Shown here in pieces: positions 1-7,837 of a stretch of 64,000 bases of DNA. Positions within the stretch are counted from its first letter, which is position 1. Every line of letters starts with the position of its first letter. The DNA is taken from IMG/VR virus record IMGVR_UViG_3300036770_006954, positions 107,630 to 171,629 of that record, one strand, 5' to 3'. The notes beneath the pieces were generated by a model that worked only from the letters and a program-made list of their open reading frames with translations, was not told where the DNA came from and searched no databases. Source of the DNA: a virus. The translations under genes were made by a program, and so were the position numbers.

Positions 1-1759
1 CATCAACTGTGATACGACCGTAGAAACGGTTGTTTACAACCTTCTTAGCGTATCTGGTCATGATACCCTTGATAGGTGTAAAGTTGAATGGGTTGTACAT
101 TGTTGGAGTGAGTTGTAAAGGTACATATGGAGCGTAGATGTAACCTGTGTCAAGTAACGATGTACCTTTGTGACCCAACAACACTTGGTTTGCTGGGAAG
201 TAAGGGTCACGGTAAACTTGATATCTACCTGCCAATGTTCCAACTCTCTCAATACCCATGTTGTATTGGTCTTGCTCAGGAGCTGCGTTTGATACGTGGA
301 AGTACTCCAAGTCATCAAAGATTGCAGAAACCTCAGAAGATACAACAATCCAGTTAGCACCACCTCTTAAGGTAGACTTGTGGATTTGTGCTGAAATTTG
401 GTTAATTGCAGTGATAAGAGTTTGGTTCCAGTCCTTCTGAGTGTAAGGAGTAGTACCTTGAGAGAATCTCTTCCATCCGTTGTAGTCCCAACGAAGGTTC
501 CAAGATGCTGCTTTTCTCAAATCTCTTAAGATTTCACGGTCGATTTCCGCAGCTACTTGTTCTGACAATAAAGCTGTCAATTCAGCTTCAGCGTCGATAT
601 TGTGGAACGCAGCTACGTCCTGAGCCATTTCAGGTGACCATTGAGCTCTAAGTTTTCTTTCAGTAACCGATACAGTCACAGACTGAAGGTCGAAAGAAAC
701 TTCACCAATTTTATCTTCGAATTCAAGATTCTTGTAGATTCTGTAAGTTGCTGTAAACGCAGAATCATTTGCAGTTGTTGAAGAGAATGTTGAACCAGTG
801 TATCCGTCAAGTGATGAATCACCACAAGAGATACAAACAGGAACTTGAAGGTCTACTTCGAGGTAAATTTTACCTTCAGCGTCACAAACATTGTAGTAAG
901 TACCACCATCAGTCAAACTGTTAGGGAATACCAATGAAGTGTCCTGACCGTATTCCACAATACCCTTACCGTATCTCTGAGTAACAACTCTAAATAGGTA
1001 ATTGTTATTTACATTCGCAGAAGTTGTTGGGTTACCAGCAACACCACGGATTTGTAGGTCAGTCAAGAATTCTTCAGTGTCCATAGGTTGACCGTTTGGT
1101 CCAATCAATTGACCAGCTCCAGCTGAAGCAAATCCAGACATCATGATGTAAACTTTTCTGTAATTATCAGTGTCATATCCTGTAACAATCAAAGAATCTC
1201 CTTGCCATGCTACTGTTCTTGTACCAGCTGTGATAGCCGAGAATGAACCTTTTGAGTAGTCGTAAAGTCCTGGTGGGTCCAAAGCAGGTTCGTTACCTTC
1301 GTAGAATCTATCGTAAAGGTCTTTAGTGTTGTTGTAGTCATAACCACTGTTTGGAGTCTGACCAGCAGCCGCGTTAGGTGCGCCGAAAGGTGCCCAGTGC
1401 TCGTTAGCGTTAGCTCCAGTGTAAGACTGAATGTTTGGTACGAAGTAGAACAACTTACCGATAGGAAGGTTCATCGCTTGTACCGAAACGATGTCGTTAG
1501 CCAAAAGTTTAGAGAATACTCTTCTTACGATTGGGAAAACAACAGTTTCAAATGAACCTGTATCTGCAGTTGATGATGCTTCGTTGATGAGATAAGACGC
1601 TTGGTTTTCATACAACTGAGCGATGTTCTCTTTAAGGTGTCCGTTAAGTCCATCGAGGAAACCTAACTTGTCCCATTTGTTGATTGTATCTTCTTTGATA
1701 ACCTTAAGGTGCTTAAGACCGATGTTACCAACAAGACCACTTTCTAATAATGCTCCCAT
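1..1759 (-). CDS. 23: Major capsid protein, T4 gp23 family (partial, C-terminus outside window)
   Basis: Forms the hexamers of the phage head shell. The frame opens at an ATG (minus strand, 1757-1759) and is still open at the window edge, so about 586 residues are visible. The N-terminus has a KWDKL helix like the T4 gp23 propeptide. Residues 57-61 read LINEA, matching the (L/I)xE site cut by T4-type prohead protease, so maturation after Glu60 is expected. The stretches ERKLRAQWSPEMAQD, DAEAELTALLSEQ and AAEIDRE are typical of the gp23 fold. It lies 30 bases downstream of the scaffold gene, as 22-23 do in T4. The upstream region is A/T-rich without a Shine-Dalgarno site. Family assignment is by motif recognition and gene order. 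Confidence 0.95.
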   Translation of the reverse strand, partial: MGALLESGLVGNIGLKHLKVIKEDTINKWDKLGFLDGLNGHLKENIAQLYENQASYLINEASSTADTGSFETVVFPIVRRVFSKLLANDIVSVQAMNLPIGKLFYFVPNIQSYTGANANEHWAPFGAPNAAAGQTPNSGYDYNNTKDLYDRFYEGNEPALDPPGLYDYSKGSFSAITAGTRTVAWQGDSLIVTGYDTDNYRKVYIMMSGFASAGAGQLIGPNGQPMDTEEFLTDLQIRGVAGNPTTSANVNNNYLFRVVTQRYGKGIVEYGQDTSLVFPNSLTDGGTYYNVCDAEGKIYLEVDLQVPVCISCGDSSLDGYTGSTFSSTTANDSAFTATYRIYKNLEFEDKIGEVSFDLQSVTVSVTERKLRAQWSPEMAQDVAAFHNIDAEAELTALLSEQVAAEIDREILRDLRKAASWNLRWDYNGWKRFSQGTTPYTQKDWNQTLITAINQISAQIHKSTLRGGANWIVVSSEVSAIFDDLEYFHVSNAAPEQDQYNMGIERVGTLAGRYQVYRDPYFPANQVLLGHKGTSLLDTGYIYAPYVPLQLTPTMYNPFNFTPIKGIMTRYAKKVVNNRFYGRITVD

Positions 1760-1789
1760 TTTAAATTTTTGTTTTTAGGAATTTTTATT

Positions 1790-3391
1790 TTAGAGTTTAT
1801 TCATTAAATCCTTAATTCTTAAGTATTGAGGATTTTCATATGTTTTAGACTCAATCAAGGTTGCTGCTGAACCAGAAGTTTTTGTTGTGTTCAACTGTCT
1901 TTCAACACTTTCTGAAATATTTTTCATGTCTGTGTTTGAAAGTTCATCCTTGACAGTTTTATAGAGTTGCTTTGATTCTTTAAGAGATTCTACAGAATCA
2001 AATCTTCTCAAGATATTTATTTTTTCTTTTTTGGTAGTGGAATGTTCAGTAAATAATCTTGTTGCGTATGCCAAGTTTGAGTTAAAAACTGCAACTTCGT
2101 TGAGTTTCTCTCTAAAGACATTAAGAGCTTTTCTGTACTCTTCATTCTTCTCTCTTAACATGTTTAATTCCGCTTCAACAGCCTCTACTTTAACACCATT
2201 ATCACCATAAACATAATTTCTGTTGTTTGTGATACCTTTTCTTAACCCTCTACCTTCTTTTGACCCCATACCATAAGTTCTAGCAGCCTCTTTGGTTTCT
2301 TCCTTGGTTTCATAGTCTTTCTTGCCAGGATGTGTCTTAGATTTGTCACCTTTGTTACCACCGAATTTTCCTTCGTAGTCTTTGTAGTGACCATCTTTAC
2401 CTTCACCAGCTTTCTTCTCAACACCACCTACTTTCTTGCGTCTGTATTCGTGTTTGTCAGAACCCCAGTTCTTATCCTTACCTTCTTCCATTTCACCCTC
2501 TTTGAACTCAAATTTTGCTTTACCAGTACCCATAGCTTTAGGTCCAGCCTTTTTGTGGTCATCAAATCCTTTTTTAGGTAAAGTACTATCGTACTTAAAT
2601 TTAGGATGACCCATACCTACGCCTTTTGGTTTTACAGTCATTTTAGCTTCTGAAAGGTCATAATCTTCAGTATGAAGTTTATCGTCCTTCATATCCAATT
2701 CCAAATCACGAATATGTGCCGCGTCATCTTTTTCAGCTCCACGGTAATGGTCATATTCTTCATCGTCCTCTTCAGAAAGGTCCATCTCTTCCTCGTCCAT
2801 TTCTATCTCATACATGACTTCGTCTTCTTCTTCCATAGTTTCAGATGACGAATAAAGAGCATCTAAAACAGCGTCCAAGTCAGGGTCGTCTTCAACATCA
2901 AGTTCGTCGAATTCCATTTCTTGTTCGTCCATTTCCATTTCTTCCATCATTTCATCTTCCTCATCCATTTCAGATTCGTCGAGTTTTACAATGTATTCTA
3001 CATCTTCATTCTCGTCAGTGATGTGAACTTCATTTTCGTCTTTTACAACTACGATTCCATCTTCAGGTCCCATAGCCTTGAAAGCCTTAATAACTTCCTC
3101 ATCTGACATATCTGTCATATCGATAGTTTCTTCATCCGAATCAAAATCCATATCGAATTCATCTTCAGAATCTTCCATATTATCAACATCGCTATCCATG
3201 TCAAAATCCATGTCTAGCTCAGTATCAACTTCAACCTCATCTTCTTGTTCTGAGAGAGATTCCTTTACTAACTGACTGATTTCTTCCTTCATTGTAGAAG
3301 CAAGTATTCCTTTTGCGTTTTCGGCAATGACTTCTTCAACATTTTTCATTTGAATAAGTGCCTCTTCAACTAAATTTTTAGTTTCTTGCAT
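1790..3391 (-). CDS. 22: Prohead core scaffold protein, gp22-like
   Basis: Likely internal scaffold of the prohead, degraded by the gp21 protease before DNA packaging. At 533 residues it is about twice the length of T4 gp22. Residues about 50-230 are extremely Asp/Glu-rich, residues 240-390 are Lys/Gly-rich, and the C-terminal third (about 400-533) is a predicted helical region with EVAVFNSNLAYATRLFTE, which I associate with gp22-type scaffolds. Its place directly before gp23 supports the call. The acidic middle also creates long open frames on the opposite strand; these are shadows. A late-type box lies at 3413-3422 and a terminator separates it from the gene upstream. Confidence 0.8.
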   Translation of the reverse strand: MQETKNLVEEALIQMKNVEEVIAENAKGILASTMKEEISQLVKESLSEQEDEVEVDTELDMDFDMDSDVDNMEDSEDEFDMDFDSDEETIDMTDMSDEEVIKAFKAMGPEDGIVVVKDENEVHITDENEDVEYIVKLDESEMDEEDEMMEEMEMDEQEMEFDELDVEDDPDLDAVLDALYSSSETMEEEDEVMYEIEMDEEEMDLSEEDDEEYDHYRGAEKDDAAHIRDLELDMKDDKLHTEDYDLSEAKMTVKPKGVGMGHPKFKYDSTLPKKGFDDHKKAGPKAMGTGKAKFEFKEGEMEEGKDKNWGSDKHEYRRKKVGGVEKKAGEGKDGHYKDYEGKFGGNKGDKSKTHPGKKDYETKEETKEAARTYGMGSKEGRGLRKGITNNRNYVYGDNGVKVEAVEAELNMLREKNEEYRKALNVFREKLNEVAVFNSNLAYATRLFTEHSTTKKEKINILRRFDSVESLKESKQLYKTVKDELSNTDMKNISESVERQLNTTKTSGSAATLIESKTYENPQYLRIKDLMNKL

Positions 3392-3412
3392 AAAAATTGT
3401 TTTTAATTTACC

Positions 3413-3422
3413 TTATAAATAG
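3413..3422 (-). promoter_or_regulatory. Candidate late promoter box upstream of scaffold/capsid genes
   Basis: The coding strand reads CTATTTATAA, 21 bases before the scaffold ATG. It is one of many near-identical boxes in front of structural genes in this window. Confidence 0.5.
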
Positions 3423-3430
3423 TTCTCAAA

Positions 3431-3482
3431 ACAAAAAAATCCGTCTGAAACCCCCCTCTTTAAGAAAAAGGTTTTAGACGGA
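3431..3482 (-). terminator. Rho-independent terminator between the 69-aa gene and the scaffold gene
   Basis: A 12-bp inverted repeat (3441-3452 against 3470-3481, one mismatch) is followed on the minus strand by a T-run (complement of 3431-3440). It ends the transcript of the 3515-3724 gene; scaffold and capsid then restart from the late box at 3413-3422. A-runs on the other side mean it could also act on the plus strand. Confidence 0.75.
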
Positions 3483-3514
3483 CAAAAAAAAAGGTGGATA
3501 AACCACCTTTCAAA

Positions 3515-3724
3515 TTATTCGATTACTTCGTCGATTTTACTTTCAACAACAGAAACGATACGCCATTCGTGTTGGAACCCCGTATATTTCTTTGTGACTT
3601 TAGCTTCGACATCAGTTACAGAAAAACCGTTTACAAGTTTCTCTTCTCGGATTTTTTTGATTCGACCTGAGTTTTCGTCGGGTAAATCATAAACCACTTT
3701 AGCAATGAAAAATTTCTCATCCAT
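3515..3724 (-). CDS. Small protein of unknown function in head gene cluster
   Basis: Codes for 69 residues, start MDEKFFIAKVVYDLPDE, ending a few bases before a strong terminator. No domain is recognised. The composition (alternating charged and hydrophobic residues, no Cys, no membrane segment) suggests a small soluble alpha/beta protein. It lies between the prohead protease and the scaffold gene, where T4 has small core genes (67, 68), so a role in the prohead core is possible but not shown by sequence. Confidence 0.75.
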   Translation of the reverse strand: MDEKFFIAKVVYDLPDENSGRIKKIREEKLVNGFSVTDVEAKVTKKYTGFQHEWRIVSVVESKIDEVIE

Positions 3725-3743
3725 AATTATTAAATCATTTTAG

Positions 3744-4460
3744 TTAACGATTTAAATAATCGGTTAATTTTTTCATTAAATCAACTGACTTACCCATTCC
3801 AGAGTCAGAAATTTTCTGTTTTTTTTCTTCCTCGAGGTTTTCCTCGTACATTGACCTCTCTTCGGGGGAGTTAAATAGGTAAGCACCAGGAGTTGACGGT
3901 GAAGATACCAAGTCGAAACAGATAAGTTCAAAATCGTCCTGTACTTCATTTTGTTCTCCCTTTTTAGCCAAAGACCCAACACCACGCGATGAAACACCCA
4001 TTGTTACACCTTGTCTCATGAGGTTTGCTGCGATATCTCCCTTGGTTGATACAATACCACTCTCATGGAATCCTGGTGATGTAAGGAGTTTTAATTTACC
4101 CATAAGGATATGACCATCCCACCATATGTCTGTAATAAGGTGTGATACTCTATCCAAATCAATCAATGATGATTCAGGGTGATTTAACTCAGAGGTTGAT
4201 AAACCTTTTTTAATTGCGGTTTTATATCTGTCAGCCTCTCTTTTTAAAATTCTCTCAGGGTATACTCTTCCATTTCTATTTGGGACACCAAATTTTTGAA
4301 GAACAGCATAGAACTCAAATGGGTTACGATAATCCATTTGTTTTTGTTCTTTCAAAAATGACTCATTGAGTGGGTCAGAGGGTGAAATGTAACCAGCGTC
4401 CATTTCAATCAATATACCCTTACCCGTTTCTCTTGGCCCAAGAATGTGCAAATCTTTCAT
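3744..4460 (-). CDS. 21: Prohead core protease, T4 gp21 family
   Basis: Serine protease that cleaves scaffold, capsid and internal proteins during head maturation. The 238-residue length fits the family. The fold is recognisable from NRNGRVYPERI near residue 60, the catalytic His in STSELNHPES (about residue 94) and the catalytic Ser in GVSSRGVGS (about residues 155-163), followed by FDLVSSPSTPGAYLF. The C-terminal 40 residues are Glu/Lys-rich, as in gp21, where the tail is thought to be removed by self-cleavage. It sits between portal and scaffold genes as in T4. Its expected (L/I)xE cleavage sites appear near the N-termini of several other proteins here. Confidence 0.93.
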   Translation of the reverse strand: MKDLHILGPRETGKGILIEMDAGYISPSDPLNESFLKEQKQMDYRNPFEFYAVLQKFGVPNRNGRVYPERILKREADRYKTAIKKGLSTSELNHPESSLIDLDRVSHLITDIWWDGHILMGKLKLLTSPGFHESGIVSTKGDIAANLMRQGVTMGVSSRGVGSLAKKGEQNEVQDDFELICFDLVSSPSTPGAYLFNSPEERSMYEENLEEEKKQKISDSGMGKSVDLMKKLTDYLNR

Positions 4461-4486
4461 TATATTCTTTTAAAATAAATATAATG

Positions 4487-4939
4487 TTAGTTCATAGTTT
4501 TAATTTTTATCTTTTCTTTACTGGAAGTAAATGTGAAGTAATCATTTTTGATTACACAATCTTTGTAAATTTCTCTGATAATTTTTTTTATTGCGTCTTT
4601 CAGTACCGAACCTTTGAAATCTATTTCAGTTTTAGTGAATAGATTTATCTCAAGATTCATAAAAGACTTTTTACCTACTTGAATACCACTTGTTCTTAGG
4701 TCTAAGTCGACGATAAATTTTTCAGCGAAAAGTTCACGATTAATACTTTCATAAACACTGTGTTTTACATTTCTTGAAAGACCACCTACAACACGGTCCC
4801 AATTCTCCATTTCCTTTTTTGGAGTAACCCATGTTTGTATGTTTATGTAAAGTGATTTTAGTTGTTTTGAATCTACTGTTCCGTATTGAGTTTTAATTGA
4901 TTCATATTGGTTAATTTTAACCGTTTTTCCTTTTTTCAT
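4487..4939 (-). CDS. Unknown protein, head gene cluster
   Basis: Codes for 150 residues starting MKKGKTVKINQYESIK. No known domain is recognised. The protein is basic at its N-terminus and ends in Lys-rich strands. It lies 26 bases upstream of the prohead protease on the same strand and 77 bases from the divergent bS21 gene. Possible head-assembly or prohead core role by position only. Confidence 0.75.
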   Translation of the reverse strand: MKKGKTVKINQYESIKTQYGTVDSKQLKSLYINIQTWVTPKKEMENWDRVVGGLSRNVKHSVYESINRELFAEKFIVDLDLRTSGIQVGKKSFMNLEINLFTKTEIDFKGSVLKDAIKKIIREIYKDCVIKNDYFTFTSSKEKIKIKTMN

Positions 4940-5016
4940 TCATATTCAGATTGGAATCTGTTTATTTTTTAATAATCATAAGAAACTTTTACCCCAAATC
5001 CAAATATTTCTATTAT

Positions 5017-5202
5017 ATGTTAATAGTACAAGTAGACAAAAACATTGAGAAAGCACTCAAAATGCTTAAGTCTAAAGTTATTAAAACCAAACAGAGTCAA
5101 AAACTTAATTCCTTAAAAGAATACCAAAAAAAATCTGTTAAAAGAAGAACAGAAAAAACAAAAGCTTCTTATGTTCAAAAGTTTAAGAATCAAGAAGAAT
5201 AG
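5017..5202 (+). CDS. rpsU: Ribosomal protein bS21 homolog
   Basis: Small-subunit ribosomal protein encoded by the phage, 61 residues from the ATG at 5017. An in-frame ATG at 4951 would add a hydrophobic leader unlike bS21, so I reject it. The sequence starts MLIVQVDKNIEKALKMLKSK and continues with a Lys/Arg-rich helix (SVKRRTEKTKASYVQKF), matching Bacteroidota bS21 in length, start (MLI.V) and basic tail. In Bacteroidota ribosomes bS21 helps hide the 16S anti-Shine-Dalgarno sequence (established for Flavobacterium), so a phage copy could change how the ribosome selects starts. It is the only plus-strand gene inside the head cluster; its 3' end overlaps the convergent neighbour by 20 bases. 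No Shine-Dalgarno site precedes it. Confidence 0.87.
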   Translation: MLIVQVDKNIEKALKMLKSKVIKTKQSQKLNSLKEYQKKSVKRRTEKTKASYVQKFKNQEE

Positions 5203-5890
5203 ACTCTTCTAATTTCTTTAACTTTACATAATTAACTTGGTCGAATTTTTCAGTTTCAATCTTTTCAATGGTTTCATTAATTTTAGATTGAATATCTGAC
5301 TCTTCTTGTTTGGAGAGCAAAACCTTCAGTTTGTTAATTGTCGACTCCTTAAGAGTTGAGTACTCACTTTCCAAATCTTCATTCTTAGACGCTAAGATAT
5401 GAAATACCTCTTTCTTGGTCACCTCATCCAAACTCTCTATGTATTTTCCAATAGTTTGATTGGCAATCGTAACCATCGACTTCAAAGGAATTTTAGGGCT
5501 TTCATTTAAACCTTTTGCAGTAGACATAAGATTACTAATTAATCTTTTTTTTGACGACAACCTTTTGTGAATATTCACATTTTCAAAATACACCAAATTA
5601 TCAATATCTTGGTAAATATTTGAAGATTTTTCCCCATTTTTTGGTAATGAAGCATTCTCTAACAAATGTCTAATTACATTTACAGATTCTTCTAAAAATT
5701 CTTTGGCGTCGTTTTCAGATAATCCTTGTGGTGTATTAAGGTCATCATAAATGGAATAAACCTTTGAAAAAGATTTATTTTTCAAAACATTATGTTTGAA
5801 TTCTTTTAATGTTTGCTTGAAAGTAGAAGAGTCTTTGTAGGACTCTACCAAGTTTTTTTCGATAATCGATTTAATTTGTCCGAAGGTCAT
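5183..5890 (-). CDS. Unknown helical protein between portal and protease genes
   Basis: Codes for 235 residues starting MTFGQIKSIIEKNLVESYKD. No domain is recognised. It is rich in Lys, Glu, Ser and Leu with long predicted helices and possible coiled coil in the last third (SKINETIEKIETEKFDQ). It follows the portal gene by 27 bases on the same strand, so it is likely co-expressed with portal. An N-terminal KSIIEKNL segment resembles the helical starts of other proteins here that may be packaged. Function unknown. Confidence 0.8.
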   Translation of the reverse strand: MTFGQIKSIIEKNLVESYKDSSTFKQTLKEFKHNVLKNKSFSKVYSIYDDLNTPQGLSENDAKEFLEESVNVIRHLLENASLPKNGEKSSNIYQDIDNLVYFENVNIHKRLSSKKRLISNLMSTAKGLNESPKIPLKSMVTIANQTIGKYIESLDEVTKKEVFHILASKNEDLESEYSTLKESTINKLKVLLSKQEESDIQSKINETIEKIETEKFDQVNYVKLKKLEESILLDS

Positions 5891-5917
5891 GAGGTTGTAT
5901 TTATTCTCTAATAAATA

Positions 5918-7795
5918 TTAGGAATTTAACAACTTATCTAACTCTTCTTCTATTTTACCTAAACTTTGTTGTGCAATACCCAAATTAAGAAACTGACTAC
6001 CATATAAATCGGTCTCAATTAAAAGATTCATGTCTTTATTTTGAGTAGATTCGGGAGTAATTTCCGCCTCTTCAGGTGCGGTTCCTTCTTCAGGGGTTTC
6101 ACCACCTAATTCAGCACCAAGGTCACCACCCAAGTCACCACCAATCTCAGGACCCGCATCAAAACTACCACCACCACCAAATGCTGCCGCCGCTGGTTCA
6201 GAAGTTTCTCCTGGAGGTGCTTGTGGAGCCCCTTCACCAGGTTTGTTTCCGTACAACTTATCAAGTTGGTCGAACAATCCTGTCTTAGAAATTACTGTTG
6301 GAGTATTCTTCAACTCCTCACCAATAGCTCTTTCCATTCTCTGTTGTAGAAGGTCAGTTCTGATTTCATCATCTGACCAATTAAAAATGTGTTTCTTGGC
6401 CCAAGTAGATGACGCTGGTTGAATACCATTACCTGGGTCTGAAACTAAATCACGATACAATAGAACTTTTTCTTTCCAAATATCAACCTTGAGTAGGTCG
6501 GCTTGCGTTGATGGGTTAGTAAGACCTAAGGTAAAATTAGAAATCTCCTCTTCAAACCCAAGTAGAAATAAGTGAATGATTGCAATCTTGTTAAGTTCTT
6601 GCAACATCGACTTTTGAATTCTATTAATGGTTCTTGCAAATCGGATATCCATCAGAGCCAAAGTTTTACCATCACCAACAACTTCCTCAAAACCTAAAAA
6701 CGCCTTAGGAATTCTAAGAGCAGTAACAAGTTTTTTCTGAATGTATTCGATGTCTGCAATTTCCGAAAGATTTTGAGCACCAGGTAAAGTTTCGATTGGC
6801 GATGGTTGTGCTGGGTCCCTTACAGGAATGAAGAAGTCTTGGTCTACAGCCATTTGGTTGAATCTCATGTCTACATTACCTGTCTTTGAATCTACAATTT
6901 GTTCTCTCTTGAACTTGTTGGCAACACGCTGTACATAAGCCTCAACATCATCATCGTTCATGTTTCCAACATAAACTTTAAAGATTCTTCTCTCAGGCGC
7001 TCGTGAAGTACGATAAATCAACATAGCATCTTCAGATAACAAAAGTTGTTTCCAAATACGACGAGACTTTTCTAACATAGAAGTACCGTAAGGTAGTTTT
7101 CTATCGTCACCTAATAATCTAAAGTGAGCAATTTCCCATGTTTGGAACTCCATATTTTGAGTTTTCCAAGTGAATCTTAATCCCTTGTCTTCAGTATTAT
7201 TTTGTGGAACACCAACCGAAGCATTTCTTGTAGAAAGACCTTGCTCAAATCGTTCAATTTCGATGTTCGGAAGTTGTTGACAACCAATAACCCCCTTTTC
7301 AGGGTCCAATCTCATATAAACGAAATTATCACCGTATTTACAAGTGTTTCTTGTCCACATCGGTAAATTGGTGTTAATATCCAAAGCATTGTTGAATAAA
7401 TCGGCTAATACTGATTTAATCCTTTTTGATTCAGAATAAATTTGAAGAATTTGACCGTCCTCGTTTGGTGTGGTGGATTCTTCGGCATAGATATCCAAAG
7501 CTGCTGAGATTTCTGGAGTATACTCCATAGATTCATAATCGTAATACGAAGCCAGTCTGTTTGGTTCGTAGTAGATTGCTTGGGTGTATAAATTGTTTTC
7601 AACTTTAGCAAACTGATTCGCTAAATAAAAAGATTGTTTGGCTTGGAGTTTCTCTCTTTCGTATTCTGTCTTGTCAGTTGTCCTGAGGAGTTCTCTTTTG
7701 TCTAACTTATAGACAGGAAAATCTTGGTTCATTAAGGCATCGGGCCCCAAAGCCCTTGTCAGTCTTTGCCAAACCGTTAGATTTCTATTTTCCAT
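5918..7795 (-). CDS. 20: Portal vertex protein, T4 gp20 family
   Basis: Dodecameric portal through which DNA is packaged and ejected. The 625 residues are longer than T4 gp20 (524). Typical portal features are MENRNLTVWQRLTRALGPDA at the start, EYTPEISAALDIYAEEST (about residues 90-108), WTRNTCKYGDNFVYMRLDP (about 145-165), SRAPERRIFKVYVGNM and the VGDGKTLALMDIRFARTI region. The last 130 residues are Pro/Gly/Ala/Glu-rich low complexity (EGAPQAPPGE, GGGGSFDAGPEIGGDLGG) that T4 gp20 lacks, then a helical end. It directly follows the terminase gene. A late-type box lies at 7826-7835. Confidence 0.93.
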   Translation of the reverse strand: MENRNLTVWQRLTRALGPDALMNQDFPVYKLDKRELLRTTDKTEYEREKLQAKQSFYLANQFAKVENNLYTQAIYYEPNRLASYYDYESMEYTPEISAALDIYAEESTTPNEDGQILQIYSESKRIKSVLADLFNNALDINTNLPMWTRNTCKYGDNFVYMRLDPEKGVIGCQQLPNIEIERFEQGLSTRNASVGVPQNNTEDKGLRFTWKTQNMEFQTWEIAHFRLLGDDRKLPYGTSMLEKSRRIWKQLLLSEDAMLIYRTSRAPERRIFKVYVGNMNDDDVEAYVQRVANKFKREQIVDSKTGNVDMRFNQMAVDQDFFIPVRDPAQPSPIETLPGAQNLSEIADIEYIQKKLVTALRIPKAFLGFEEVVGDGKTLALMDIRFARTINRIQKSMLQELNKIAIIHLFLLGFEEEISNFTLGLTNPSTQADLLKVDIWKEKVLLYRDLVSDPGNGIQPASSTWAKKHIFNWSDDEIRTDLLQQRMERAIGEELKNTPTVISKTGLFDQLDKLYGNKPGEGAPQAPPGETSEPAAAAFGGGGSFDAGPEIGGDLGGDLGAELGGETPEEGTAPEEAEITPESTQNKDMNLLIETDLYGSQFLNLGIAQQSLGKIEEELDKLLNS

Positions 7796-7825
7796 ACTTG
7801 TCTAAAGTTAATCTTTCTTAGATTA

Positions 7826-7835
7826 TTATAAATAC
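7826..7835 (-). promoter_or_regulatory. Candidate late promoter box upstream of portal gene
   Basis: Coding strand GTATTTATAA, a full match to the recurring box, 30 bases before the portal ATG. Confidence 0.5.
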
Positions 7836-7837
7836 TT

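Noticed and set aside
2330-3275. Several long open frames on the plus strand opposite the scaffold gene
   Set aside because: They mirror an Asp/Glu-rich coding region (GAA/GAT read backwards gives Phe/Ser/Ile-rich frames) and have no start context or homology.
4951-5016. Extended N-terminus of bS21
   Set aside because: The added 22 residues are hydrophobic and unlike any bS21; the ATG at 5017 gives the family's usual start.
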